41,113 bases of DNA from Gnetum montanum (lineage: Eukaryota; Streptophyta; Gnetopsida; Gnetales; Gnetaceae). The notes beneath the pieces are model-generated. The model did not search any database, was not told the origin of the DNA, and was given only the letters and a program-made list of their open reading frames with translations. Made by a program: the position numbers and the translations under genes. The stretch covers positions 46,327-87,439 of the forward strand of contig MNCI01009468.1 of NCBI GenBank assembly GCA_015680685.1, given 5' to 3'. Positions 1 through 8,262 of the stretch are shown here, in pieces (the first letter of the stretch is position 1; the number at the start of each line of letters is the position of its first letter).

Positions 1-220
1 ACCAAAAAAAATTCATCTCCTCACTTATACCGGGAACTTAAATTGTGAAGCCACCTAATCAAAATGGGTCAAATATTAAAACCTTTTGGGGACATTTTCA
101 CAAAAAAAATCTTAACTTTAAATCACACGAAATAAGAAATGAATTCATTAAGGCAAGAAGTAAGGTATAACTTAACTTTGGTAAGCAACCTTACTAATGA
201 CTAGCCCTATGTGATTGCAG
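1..220 (+). other. Internal leader of plus-strand accessory-ORF retrotransposon, left part missing
   Basis: This stretch precedes the ATG at 221. It aligns by eye with the reverse complement of about 19968-20150, the sequence before the same frame in the second copy of this family: both have a 'GYCACCT.A.CAAA.TGGG' stretch, then 'ATTAAAAC.TTT.GGGGA', and both end in 'TGATT.(C/T)AG' directly before the ATG. No gag or pol is seen here; those parts, the primer site and the 5' LTR should lie left of the window. The AG before the ATG could be a splice acceptor. Confidence 0.6.
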
Positions 221-1069
221 ATGGCCCCAAAGCATGGAAAACAAGAAGGACCCTCTCGAGGTGTGTCTAAGAAACCCAAGAGGGACAGAGGACAAGAATC
301 TGCCAAAAAACATGTAGAGTAGGAGGTGCAATCATTCAGTATCCATCAAGAGACTCCTACTACTATACAATCAGGACATGCAAAAGGAGGAGTTGCAGCA
401 GCACCTGAATAGGGACAACACCTCATGTTGTCCCTGAAGTGTGTTTAGACCATCCATGAAAAGTCCATGTTAGCTATAGTGATTGTGGAATTGAACTTTG
501 GACCTTTCATAGAATTTTCTCCTGAGGCTATTAGGGACCAACTCAAAGGGTCCCCATTATGGCCTATCCTCTTTGATAGCAGTGCCTGGTACTTAGGAGA
601 AATGTACGAATTTTGGCACAATAAGGAAGAAGGCACCATAGTTGACATTGGTGGTGTGTTTGTAGATTTTTCTGCTAAGGCCATCTCAAAAGTGTTAAAC
701 CTTCCAAATTTAGGGCCAAAAGTTGCTCACCTGCCAACTTGCTTTGATGTGAATGCGTGTAAGACTTGGTTGAAGAGGACATATAGTAGAGAAGATAAGA
801 CATATGGAGAGTTGATGCTAGAGGAAAGGATATACTTCAAGATTAGTACTTATCACATCTTCCCCACAAGAGGATTAAATAGGATTTCAACATATGCAGC
901 AAGAGGAAGTATGATATTGATGGTCAAGGTTGATGATAACTTTCCTCATCTGTATCTCATGGAGATCTTGAGGTAGTTTGAAGAACGCAAGATAGGGAAG
1001 TTCACATTGTCCTTCCCTTGTCTCATCAGGAAGTTATGCAAGCGTGTTAGAATTCTGGGGTACACTAAT
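221..1069 (+). pseudogene. Accessory ORF of LTR retrotransposon, N-terminal part (plus copy)
   Basis: This is the N-terminal third of a long accessory frame; the rest is at 8258-10189 beyond a nested insertion. It starts MAPKHGKQEG at 221 with a basic Lys/Arg-rich head, as nuclear or nucleic-acid-binding plant transposon proteins often do. The longest open part is 467-976 (LAIVIVELNFGPF...LYLMEILR). The segment with 'DIGGVFVDFSAKAIS' then 'LNLPN', and further on 'HIFPTRGLNRISTYAARGSMIL', has the layout of the domain called 'putative plant transposon protein' (a V.GV.V.FS..AI...L.LP block followed by a HI.PT block). That is a by-eye match without a search. In-frame TAG stops lie at 320-322, before GQQHL-like sequence near 406, and at 974-976. 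The homologous minus-strand copy is 17221-19967. The function is unknown; it could be nuclear import, chaperone or silencing-evasion, but nothing here decides that. Confidence 0.7.
1065..1069. repeat. Target-site duplication CTAAT, left copy
   Basis: CTAAT directly precedes the TGTAGCGACC start of the LTR at 1070 and is found again at 8258-8262 directly after the other LTR. The host frame (the accessory ORF) continues on both sides, so the duplication marks a genuine retrotransposon insertion. Confidence 0.9.
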
Positions 1070-1780
1070 TGTAGCGACCAAAACATTGGTGGTTCAAACA
1101 CCGAGAGGTTATCAGGCACATAGCCTAACCTTGAATCCATGTGAGGGCCGTGCTGGAGAAAACGGAAACGGGATGCCCTGAACGGTCTTGTCGATCAAAC
1201 AGGGATTTACGTGATGTTAAAATGATTATGTGTGAAAAGAGTTTATACTACATTATGCATGGGCATTGGGTCCAGCTCAGCTAGAGCATTGTAGGATGCC
1301 CCAGCTTGAGAATAATGACACAAACGTGCAAATATGTATGAAACAGTAAGAAAGTACAAGCATTAAACTAAATGCCAAAGAGAAATGCTTGAGAAATGTA
1401 ATAGAATTTGAGAATAGCAATGCACTTCCTCAAAAGAGGAAGCATGGTTAATACACAAAGGTATACATAGTGTACCATAGGCATAGTGGGAGTGTAGTTA
1501 AAGCCTCAGTGGTGTTGCGTCGTGAAGTTTGGTGCTCATCTTGATGAACCGTGCCTACTAGGTTGGCCACCGAGATGTATCGTGCAATGTTTTGCACGAC
1601 TGTAATGGCGCTGTAGTGGGCCGTGATATGCAACTCTACCTCTCTACCGATGTGGTGTGCTCTAGGTCTCATTTGTCCACAAAGCTCAATGTCCAGGTCC
1701 TGCCAAAATGCCAAATGCCAAGTGCTTAAAAGGCTCACATCCAAGGAATATCAACCACTTGGGAATGCCAATGGTCAAGG

Positions 1781-2114
1781 AATGTAACCACTGGGAAATG
1801 CCAAAAATTAAGGAATGCCAACCCTTGGGGAATACCAATGGTCTAGCAATGTAACTACTAGGAGATGCCAACAATTAAAGAATGCTAACTGCTAGGAATG
1901 CCAACGGTTCTGGAATGTAACCGTTGGGAGATGTCAACAATTAAAGAATGTCAACCCTTGGGGAATGCCAATGGTTCTGGAATGTAACTACTGGGAGATG
2001 CCAATAATTAAAAAATGCTAATTGCTAGGAATTCCAATGGTTTTGGAATGTAACCACTGGGAGATGCCAACAATTAAAGATTTCCAACCCTTGGGGAATG
2101 CCAACAGTTAAGAA
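1781..2114. repeat. Five-unit 67-bp tandem array inside LTR
   Basis: There are five units of 66-68 bp, each opening AATGTAACC(A/G)(C/T)TGGGA and followed by ATGCCAA(C/T)AATTAA. Alternate units differ in a block (CAACCCTTGGGG versus CTAACTGCTAGG), so there is a higher-order period of about 133 bp. The array lies just downstream of the LTR TATA box in transcription direction, so it should be within the transcribed R/U5 part. The same array of exactly the same length is in the other LTR. Confidence 0.85.
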
Positions 2115-2137
2115 AGGTGACCTTTGGGTTCCCAGGG

Positions 2138-2145
2138 TATTTATA
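2138..2145 (-). promoter_or_regulatory. TATA box of the left LTR
   Basis: TATTTATA on the plus strand (TATAAATA on minus) lies in the context CCCTATAAATACCCTGGG. The matching box of the other LTR is at 7870-7877. Confidence 0.6.
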
Positions 2146-2264
2146 GGGCTAGGGTTAGCCCAAAATGTGGATATGGTGCCACGTGTCAGTGTGGTGGATG
2201 GGACCATACTTATGCTTATGCCATGTTACATGTGGGACATGGAACGCTTGTAGTGTGAATCTAG

Positions 2265-2455
2265 CCATGCTGTGTTACACTACATAGCTTGAAAACTGTG
2301 CTATGCCATGCTCGCTACTACGCTATGCTGCACAGCATGACATGGGTTCTACGCTGCAGTAGATATGGGTGCTACGTTGAGCTATGCTGCATAGCGTAAC
2401 AGGGTGCTATGTTGTAGTAAATGTGGAGCATAACATGGTGCTACACTGAAAGTAC
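2265..2455. repeat. Clustered CATAGC/GCTATG inverted motifs in LTR U3
   Basis: Short self-complementary motifs (GCTACG, GCTATGCTGCATAGCG, TGCATAGCGTAACA, GTGCTACG) recur every 20-30 bp. They can pair with each other in either strand. The right LTR has the same cluster, expanded, at about 7998-8225. They may be U3 enhancer-type repeats or hairpins. Confidence 0.6.
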
Positions 2456-2482
2456 CAAGACCCAAAATTTTGTGGTGTTTCA

Positions 2483-4160
2483 ATGGCCCCTCTTTGTTGA
2501 CATTTGGAGGAGTGGCCTGAGAGATGTCAACAAAGAAATACAAAACACCACAGCAGACATGTCACCAACATCACTCGTCAGCACAAGATTGAATGTCATT
2601 TTACCATGCTCAAGAGTGATATGGGAATAAGGTTATGTTGAGTGACAAGGGGTATAGGCAATGCTAGAGAGATGAAATTTGAACTATGGGAATGAAATGT
2701 GAATAGTGGATCATGATGTAAGATGCAAATTTAGCATGGTTGATAGTGACCATGGCATGATGTGGCTCACCCTTGAAATGTTGACCTCTTGTTGGAGTGT
2801 TTATGAGTGCATCAAAGTAAATCTAAGGCTTGGCCAATTGTAAAGCTGTAGCATTGTCAATTTGCTTGGGGATGTGCTTTGACCCATTTTTTTTTTGTGT
2901 TGTGAGGTGAACCTTTTTTGGATTTGGCTTACTACTGAATGTTAGCTGCAAGTTGGCCATCGAGAAGATGGGCTTTGTTTCCCAAGGATGATTCATGTTA
3001 CATTTACTTAGGCTTTGACCAACCCACAAAGGCTCCCCATGGAACGAGTTGTGTTACGTCCATCATGAGTTCAGCGGTTGATGTGAAGAGAATGCCATGT
3101 ACGTCACAATGCATATGCCAGAGGGATGTGAAATCATGAGTATGTGGGGTATGAGAGGATATTGGGATGGAGTGGATGTGCATAGGCTGTAATAGGGATG
3201 AGGGGGGTTGTGCACTCTTGAGTGGCTTAACTAGTCCAATCATGCACATCAAAGCAATGTGGTAACTTGCTACTATGATGAGATGCATCTTTGCATGACC
3301 ACCTCTGAGGCTTCATCCTGCAAACACAAGTTAGAGAAGACAAGAAAACCACAAAACGTGAAATGCAAGTGCAAATTTCATATGTGAAGATGTTGCAGGT
3401 GCTAGATGTGAAGATGCTGCAAATGTGTCAAATGTTGTGCCAGTTGTAAGTTCTCAGGAAGCCAATGAAGATGCCAAGGCAATGATGTTGTGAGTCCTCT
3501 GAAGGTTGCACTAATGACCAGTGCTAAAAAAAATTAATAGAATGATGAGAGGTGATAATTCTGCAAGTGCCCCAAGGGTTTTCACCAATGGTAGGTGCTC
3601 AAATCAGATTAGTAACATGCCAGTTTAAAGTCCTAGTAGACTGTGAACCTAGTTTAAGGTCTTGGTAGACCATGATGTGCTAGTTTATAGTCCTAGTAAA
3701 CTATTGAATGATAGTTTAATGTCATAGTGGATAGTGGATGTTGTGCCAGTTTAACATCATGACCCAAGGACAAGCTATTGTGATAGTTTAATGTCATGAC
3801 CTAAGGACGAGTTGTGCCAGTTTAAAGTCATAGTGGACTGTTTGTGCTAGTTTATAGTCGTAGCGAACTATCTGTGCTAGTTTATAGTCATACTGGACTA
3901 CTGAATGCTAGCTTATAGTTGTAGCAGACTGGTGCTTACCTTGCTTGTATAAGGTGTGATTCTACATGCATGGTCATGCTGTGTGCCTGTAAGATCTTGC
4001 AAAAATCAACTAGAAAGGAAAAAACATTAAGCAACACCTATTGTAAACAAAGTTAAAATGTGTGAATCAAAGAAAATCAATGCAAAAAGTGATAGTTTTA
4101 GGCCGTTCTGGACCATAGGCTAGTTTTAAGGCCTTTTCGGGCCATGTGTTTTTGTAGTTT
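2483..4160 (-). other. Non-coding internal region between 3' LTR and protease-like segment
   Basis: This is where reverse transcriptase and integrase would be expected in a full element, but I could find neither the xxDD box, the RNase H core nor the HHCC/DDE integrase residues on either strand. Short open stretches (for example minus 3004-3288) have His/Ser/Pro-rich composition with no family resemblance. The region holds a 10-T run at about 2887 and the 30-bp repeat array at 3619-3935. Confidence 0.6.
3619..3935. repeat. 30-bp tandem repeat array, about 10 degenerate units
   Basis: The units have the form (C/T)AGTTTA(A/T)(A/G)GTC.TAGTGGACT...TGTGC, with 28-36 bp spacing. The first begins CCAGTTTAAAGTCC at 3619 and the last ends GACTGGTGC at 3935. 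The same unit occurs three times at 6718-6815, at the other end of the internal region. Confidence 0.8.
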
Positions 4161-4386
4161 TATGTTTTTTTCTGTTTGATGTTTTTCAAATGCAATGTGT
4201 AAACTAAGTTGATGAATGTGTAAACAAAGAAAAATGTGTGATCTAAGTGAGTGGGAAAAATGTAAACACATAGGCTAGTGCAATGTAAAAAAAAAGTCAA
4301 AAATGCATGGCAAGTGGAGGAAAAGGGTAGGCAGGCACCTATATTTTTGGCTAAGGGAAAGTCTTGGTTATTTAATTGCTTCCTAA

Positions 4387-4824
4387 CTAGGCATGGATAA
4401 GGGAGTGTGCAAGGCTTAGAATCCTTTGGGAAGCTATTGGCTTCAACCACTCGTTTAGGTGTGTTAGCCTTAGGTCGATGACGGAGTACAAGACTATGTT
4501 TGTTGCTACACCATCACCTACGTGCACTCTGTGGATTGTACATTGTCCAACACGAATGCTAATGGATAGTGGAGCTGTAGTAACCTCCCCTTGTTTGGGG
4601 TTAACTTTGACTGCATTATTGAAAAACACTGGAGATGTTGAACTCGATTCTTGTGGTGTAGGGGGTAACATCATTGCACAGATGGATGCCTCATCTATAG
4701 GGATATCCTTTGTAACAGGAATGGATGCCAAGATTTTGGCCAATGTTTGGTAGTGAGAAGATGAAGTCATGGCCAGGTTGTATAAGTGCAATGTTATGTT
4801 CTCTTGTTTGGGCATTTGTTTCAC
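4387..4824 (-). pseudogene. Retropepsin-like (aspartic protease) segment of nested element
   Basis: The minus-strand frame reads PLSISIRVGQCTIHRVHVGD followed by GVATNIVLYSVIDL. This is the layout of the Ty3/gypsy protease entry ('PL.I...ING....VL(V/I)D.G(A/S)..N.(M/I)...'), with the catalytic D-(S/T)-G triplet in a degenerate form (GDGVA) at about 4490-4530. An active enzyme would need D-S/T-G intact, so this copy is dead even apart from the frame breaks around it. It lies downstream of gag on the same strand, as in gag-pol polyproteins. The call rests on pattern and position only. Confidence 0.5.
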
Positions 4825-4941
4825 CTAGGTTAGCGCAATTGCAAAGTCCTTGTCATTAGCTGTTGTGTTGGCCTTGATTTCCTCCATGTGGCTTGAAAGA
4901 TAGATCTCTCGGGAGGGGAACTTGGGCTTGGTTTGCTTGGC

Positions 4942-5529
4942 CTATGTGGGGGTAGGGGCCCCAGTGTTCAGTTGTTGTTTGCTGGTTGTGGCCTTTACTT
5001 TAGCCATGGGGGTTGCAAGGTGCTCATTTGTCCTCTTGCGTTGCCATTTAGTGGGCCTACCCAAGTTGCTAGTGGGGTCAACCATTGAAGGAGGAGGGAT
5101 CAAGATGTTGCCCACTATTTGGCTTTGGGTGGGTGAGGGGCCATCATGTTGTGGCACCCTTCTGATGAATGGTGATTTAGGTGGAGTTTTTGTATGGTCA
5201 ACTTGTTGTGGCACCTTGATAACAAAAGGTTGCTTAGCAATTGTTGTTGTTGTTTCATGCGAGTTTAGCATCTTAGTGGATAATTGATTTGGAACTTTGA
5301 CCACAAAGGGTGTTGTAGGTGCCTAAGGTGGCACTTTGATAACAAAGGGAGGCCTCTTGCTTGGGGAGGCAGAGGGGACCCTTGCCTTGTTAGGAGGCAC
5401 ATGGATCAAAAAAGGTTGTTGCATAGGTTTGGGCTTGCCACCTATGCTAATGGAATTTATGACATAGGAGGCATCATCTATGTTGGATTGACTTGCTATG
5501 TCGATCACTAGTTGGCCTCGTTCTATCAT
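4942..5529 (-). pseudogene. Pro/Lys-rich linker between gag and protease with repeated 'F(V/L)IKVPP' motif
   Basis: Two minus-strand open pieces (4942-5304 and 5323-5529) in different frames contain repeated F(V/L)I(K/H)VPP phrases (for example KRPPFVIKVPP, QQPFLIHVPP, KQPFVIKVPQQ, KSPFIRRVPQH). The phrases recur about every 20-40 residues. This looks like a low-complexity linker of the gag-pol polyprotein, broken by a frameshift at about 5305-5325. No enzymatic domain is visible. Confidence 0.5.
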
Positions 5530-5532
5530 TCT

Positions 5533-5772
5533 CTATAGGTCATCCTGCAAAGCATGATAGTTGTCTCTACTGTGACCTACCAATTGATGGTAATGACAAT
5601 ATTGGTCCAATTTAAAATGTTGTGGGACTGGGGGCTCATTTGGTACTGCTAATGTGGGGTTCCTTAGTAGTTCACGGTACCTATCATGTTTTTGGCAGGT
5701 AATCACTAATACATGTTTGTGTTGGATTTGCCCGGCTTTCAAGAGTTGCTCTAGTAATTTAGAGGGTTGCAT
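5533..5772 (-). pseudogene. Gag C-terminal zinc-binding-like segment
   Basis: The minus-strand frame contains 'YCHYHQLVGHSRDNYHALQDDL'-type sequence. Plant Ty3/gypsy gag-pol proteins carry a (F/Y)C.(F/Y)H...GH....C..L...(I/L) block just after the Retrotrans_gag domain. Here the cysteine before 'HAL' is replaced by Tyr, so the knuckle is probably defective. It follows the gag domain (5806-6687) on the same strand. Confidence 0.55.
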
Positions 5773-5805
5773 CGATAGTGGTGTATACTTTGAGTGGTCC
5801 TTGCG

Positions 5806-6853
5806 CTAAAAGTTGGGCCTTGGGGTGGCCCCTGCCGATGTAGGTGAGTTGCTACCAAAGTTTGTAGTTTTGTTAGCTAGGGCTTTGGGCTGCTTAGTTA
5901 TTGGGCCCCAATTGGTTGCTTTTGTACTTGTAGCCACTATTGCTACTATTGTTTTTTTCTTGCGAGCATGTTGGTTTCTGTAGGCCACATAAGTTGGGTC
6001 ATTGCTAGCTTGCGCTGCTTCCTCTATGGGTTTTGCTTGGGCAAAGGCTTGGCTAAGAGACTTTGAGGCTAGATAATACAGTTTGGACTTAATGAAGTCA
6101 TTTACTGTGCCTTTGAAGATGGCCAATAGATGTGCTTCCACTAGGGGTTCATGCATTTCACTCAATGTAGCATTTCAATGTTGAAGGAATTTTGACATGG
6201 GTTCTAGAGGCCCCTGTTTAACTTACATAAGTTGATCAAGGGTTGCTTCAGGCTTTAGGTTGTACTTGAAGTGCATCACAAACTTTCTTATGAGATCCTC
6301 CAAAGAAGAGATTGAGGCATTGGATAATGCATGATACCAGTCTAAGGCCTTGCCAGTGAGTGGCATGGGGAAGATACATATAATGGCATGTGGCCAAGCT
6401 TGAATGAGTAGGCATTTAGATCGAAATGTGACCAAGTGTACATTGGGATCCCCTTCTTTGTTGTACTTGTTAAATTGAGGTAGTTGGGCCCTAGTTGAAA
6501 GAGTTAGGGGTGGTACCGTAGGACTTATGGGATTGTCTCCATAGAAGTCCAGCACATTGATGGTGTTGGAGGAGGTAGCCTTAAGTCGGTTGATCTCCTC
6601 TGTCAAGCTTTGGATTAGCTGGAATGCTTGAGCCAAGCTTGGGTATGTGCCAACCAGTTGCATTGGTTGGGCTTGGGTTGGTTGCATAGCATAGGGTAGA
6701 ATTTTTGGTTATGGATTTTGCTAGTTTAACGTCGTAGTGGACGATTGTTGCCAGTTTAACGTCATAGCGAAAAAGCGTTGCTACTTCAACATCATAGCGG
6801 ACGGTTGTTGATGTGTTGGCTAAGTGATGGGTGCAATGATCGAAGTAGGCCAC
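5806..6853 (-). pseudogene. Gag of nested element (Retrotrans_gag type)
   Basis: The core is at 6223-6687 on the minus strand: an N-terminal 'LAQAFQLIQSLTEEINRLKA' coiled-coil-like start, then 'LPQFNKYNKEGDPNVHLVTF', 'FPMPLTGKALDWYHAL' and 'ISSLEDLIRKFVMHFKYNLK'. This order (LP.F..Y.G..DP..HL..F - FP..L.G.A..W...L - SW..L...F...F) is typical of the plant Ty3/gypsy Retrotrans_gag domain. The continuation 5806-6165 (LVEAHLLAIFKGTVNDFIKSKL, LSQAFAQAKPIEEA) is separated by a break at about 6170-6222. The upstream piece 6581-6853 is in a different frame and contains a 10-residue repeat. It makes virus-like particles in intact elements; this copy is broken. Confidence 0.8.
6718..6815 (-). repeat. 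Three 30-bp units, in frame, encoding a 10-residue repeat
   Basis: The same unit as 3619-3935 (GCTAGTTTAACGTCGTAGTGGACGAT-like). On the minus strand it stays open as a protein repeat, VRYDVEVATL / FRYDVKLATI / VHYDVKLAKS. It lies in the leader between the 5' LTR and gag. Confidence 0.75.
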
Positions 6854-7016
6854 ACAAAAGTGGGTTGGATGGACACCATAGACACCAATGAGATAGGTGA
6901 AATGTAGTATACCTGAGTTGTCTGGGGCTGGGAGGTGGCCCCTGCATGAGCATAGTGTTTGGAAAATGCATTAGTTACTTGCATGAGCATAGTGTTTGGC
7001 AAATGCATTAGTTGCT
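6816..7016. other. Leader next to the truncated 5' LTR, with a 37-bp tandem duplication
   Basis: A unit beginning TGCATGAGCATAGTGTTTGG occurs twice (6943-6978 and 6980-7015) with one or two changes. It sits exactly where the 5' LTR stops matching the 3' LTR (shared GCTCAGCTAGAGCAT at about 7013-7028). I find no tRNA primer site here, so the U5 end and primer site of the 5' LTR seem to have been lost or rearranged. Confidence 0.55.
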
Positions 7017-7512
7017 CAGCTAGAGCATAGTCCCAGCCTGAGAATACTGACATGAACGTGAAAATATGTATGAAACAGTAAGAAAGTACAAGCATTAAAC
7101 TAAATGCCAAAGAGAAATGCTTGAGAAATGTAATAGAATTTGAGAATAGCAATGCACCACCTCAAAAGAGGAAGCATGGTTAATTCACAAAGGTATACAC
7201 CGTGTACCATAGGCATAGTGGGAGTGTAGTCACAGCCTCGGTGGTGTTGGGTTGTGAAGTATGGCGCTCGTCTTGATGAACCGTGCATGCCAAGTTGGCC
7301 ACCGTGATGTATAGTGCAATGTTTTGCAGGGCTGCAATGGGGCTGCAGTGGGCCATGATATGCAACTCTATCTCTCTACCAATGTGGTGTGCTTTAGGTC
7401 TCGTTCACCCATAGAGCTTAGTGCCTAGGTCCTACCAAAATGCCAAATGTCAAGTGCTTAAAAGGCTCACATCCAAGGAATATCAACCACTTGGGAATGC
7501 AAATGATCAAGG

Positions 7513-7846
7513 AATGTAACCACTGGGAAATGCCAAAAATTAAGGAATGTCAACCCTTGGGGAATACCAATGGTCTAGGAATGTAACCACTGGGAGATGC
7601 CATCAATTAAAGAATGCTAACTACTGGGAATGCCAATGGTTTTGGAATGTAACCATTGGGAGATTCCAACAATTATAGAATGCCAACCCTTGGGGAATGC
7701 CAACAGTTCTGGAATGTAACTGCTGGGAGATGCCAACAATTAAAGAATGCTAACTGCTAGGAATGCCAATGGTTTTGGAATGTAACCACTGGGAGATGCC
7801 AACAATTCAAGAATGCCAACCCTTGGGGAATGCCAGCAATCAAGAA
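7513..7846. repeat. Five-unit 67-bp tandem array, second LTR copy
   Basis: Five units again opening AATGTAACC, total 334 bp, the same as 1781-2114. The alternation of the two unit types is kept. The unit number has not changed since insertion. Confidence 0.85.
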
Positions 7847-7869
7847 AGCTGACCTTTGGGTTCCCAGGG

Positions 7870-7877
7870 TATTTATA
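7870..7877 (-). promoter_or_regulatory. TATA box of the 5' LTR of the nested element
   Basis: TATAAATA on the minus strand in CCCTATAAATACCCTGG. It is about 380 bp inside the LTR start, a normal U3 length. Confidence 0.65.
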
Positions 7878-8257
7878 GGGCTAGGGTTAGCCCAAAATGT
7901 GGATCAAGTGCCACATGTCAGTGTGGTGGGTGGGATCATGCTTATGCTTGTCCCATGTTAGATGTGGAACATGGAACACTTGTAGTGTGAAGCTGGCCAT
8001 GCTGTGTTACATAGCTTGAAAATTGTGGTATGCCATGCTCATTGCTACGCTATGCTACACATTGTGACATGGGTGCTATGCTATAGTAGATGTGGGTGCT
8101 ACATTGAGCTACGCTACATAACGTAATAGGGTGCTACACTATGCTATGCTACATAGCATAACAGGATGTTATGTTGTAGTGAACGTGGTGCTACGCTACA
8201 TAGCATAACATGGTGCTACGCTGAAAGTGCCAAGACCCAAAATTTTGTGGTGTTTCA

Positions 8258-8262
8258 CTAAT
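8258..8262. repeat. Target-site duplication CTAAT, right copy
   Basis: It directly follows the LTR end at 8257 and repeats 1065-1069. Removing 1070-8262 rejoins the accessory ORF region. Confidence 0.9.

Larger units (their letters stand above)
1070..2482 (-). repeat. 3' LTR of nested element (1413 bp)
   Basis: Read on the minus strand it starts TGAAACACCAC (at 2482) and ends CGCTACA (at 1070), the usual TG...CA. A TATA-type box (TATAAATA on the minus strand) lies at 2138-2145, followed downstream by a 67-bp tandem array. The U3 side is crowded with CATAGC/GCTATG motifs. The outer 215 bp or so (1070-1285, the U5 end) have no visible counterpart in the other LTR. Confidence 0.85.
1070..8257 (-). 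mobile_element. Nested Ty3/gypsy-type LTR retrotransposon, pol-deficient, minus orientation
   Basis: The element is bounded by two long direct repeats (1070-2482 and 7017-8257) and a 5-bp duplication CTAAT. Its coding remnants run on the minus strand in the order leader repeats, gag, zinc-knuckle region, Pro-rich region and aspartic-protease-like segment, so the 5' LTR is the right-hand one. After the protease only about 1.7 kb of non-coding sequence (2483-4160) remains before the 3' LTR, and I find no reverse transcriptase, RNase H or integrase motif. It is therefore non-autonomous or internally deleted. Over about 180 compared bases (1310-1490 against 7045-7225) the LTRs show about 8 mismatches by eye, so the insertion is not recent. 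It interrupts the accessory ORF of the plus-strand element. Confidence 0.9.
7017..8257 (-). repeat. 5' LTR of nested element, lacking its U5 end
   Basis: It matches 1270-2482 throughout, including the 67-bp array (7513-7846), the TATA box and the CATAGC cluster, and ends with the same AATTTTGTGGTGTTTCA as the left copy. The part equivalent to 1070-1285 is missing. Confidence 0.85.

Noticed and set aside
1085-1105. GGTTCAAACACC, similar to a tRNA/SINE B box
   Set aside because: No A box at the proper distance, no cloverleaf, and it lies inside the U5 end of an LTR.
3619-3935. CRISPR-like regularly spaced repeats
   Set aside because: The units are degenerate and directly abutting without unique spacers, the genome is a plant's and the array lies inside a retrotransposon.
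4478-4753. A 91-codon plus-strand frame with Gly/Val-rich sequence
   Set aside because: It is the antisense shadow of the protease-like segment on the minus strand. The same applies to the 121-codon plus frame at 4922-5287 against the Pro-rich linker.
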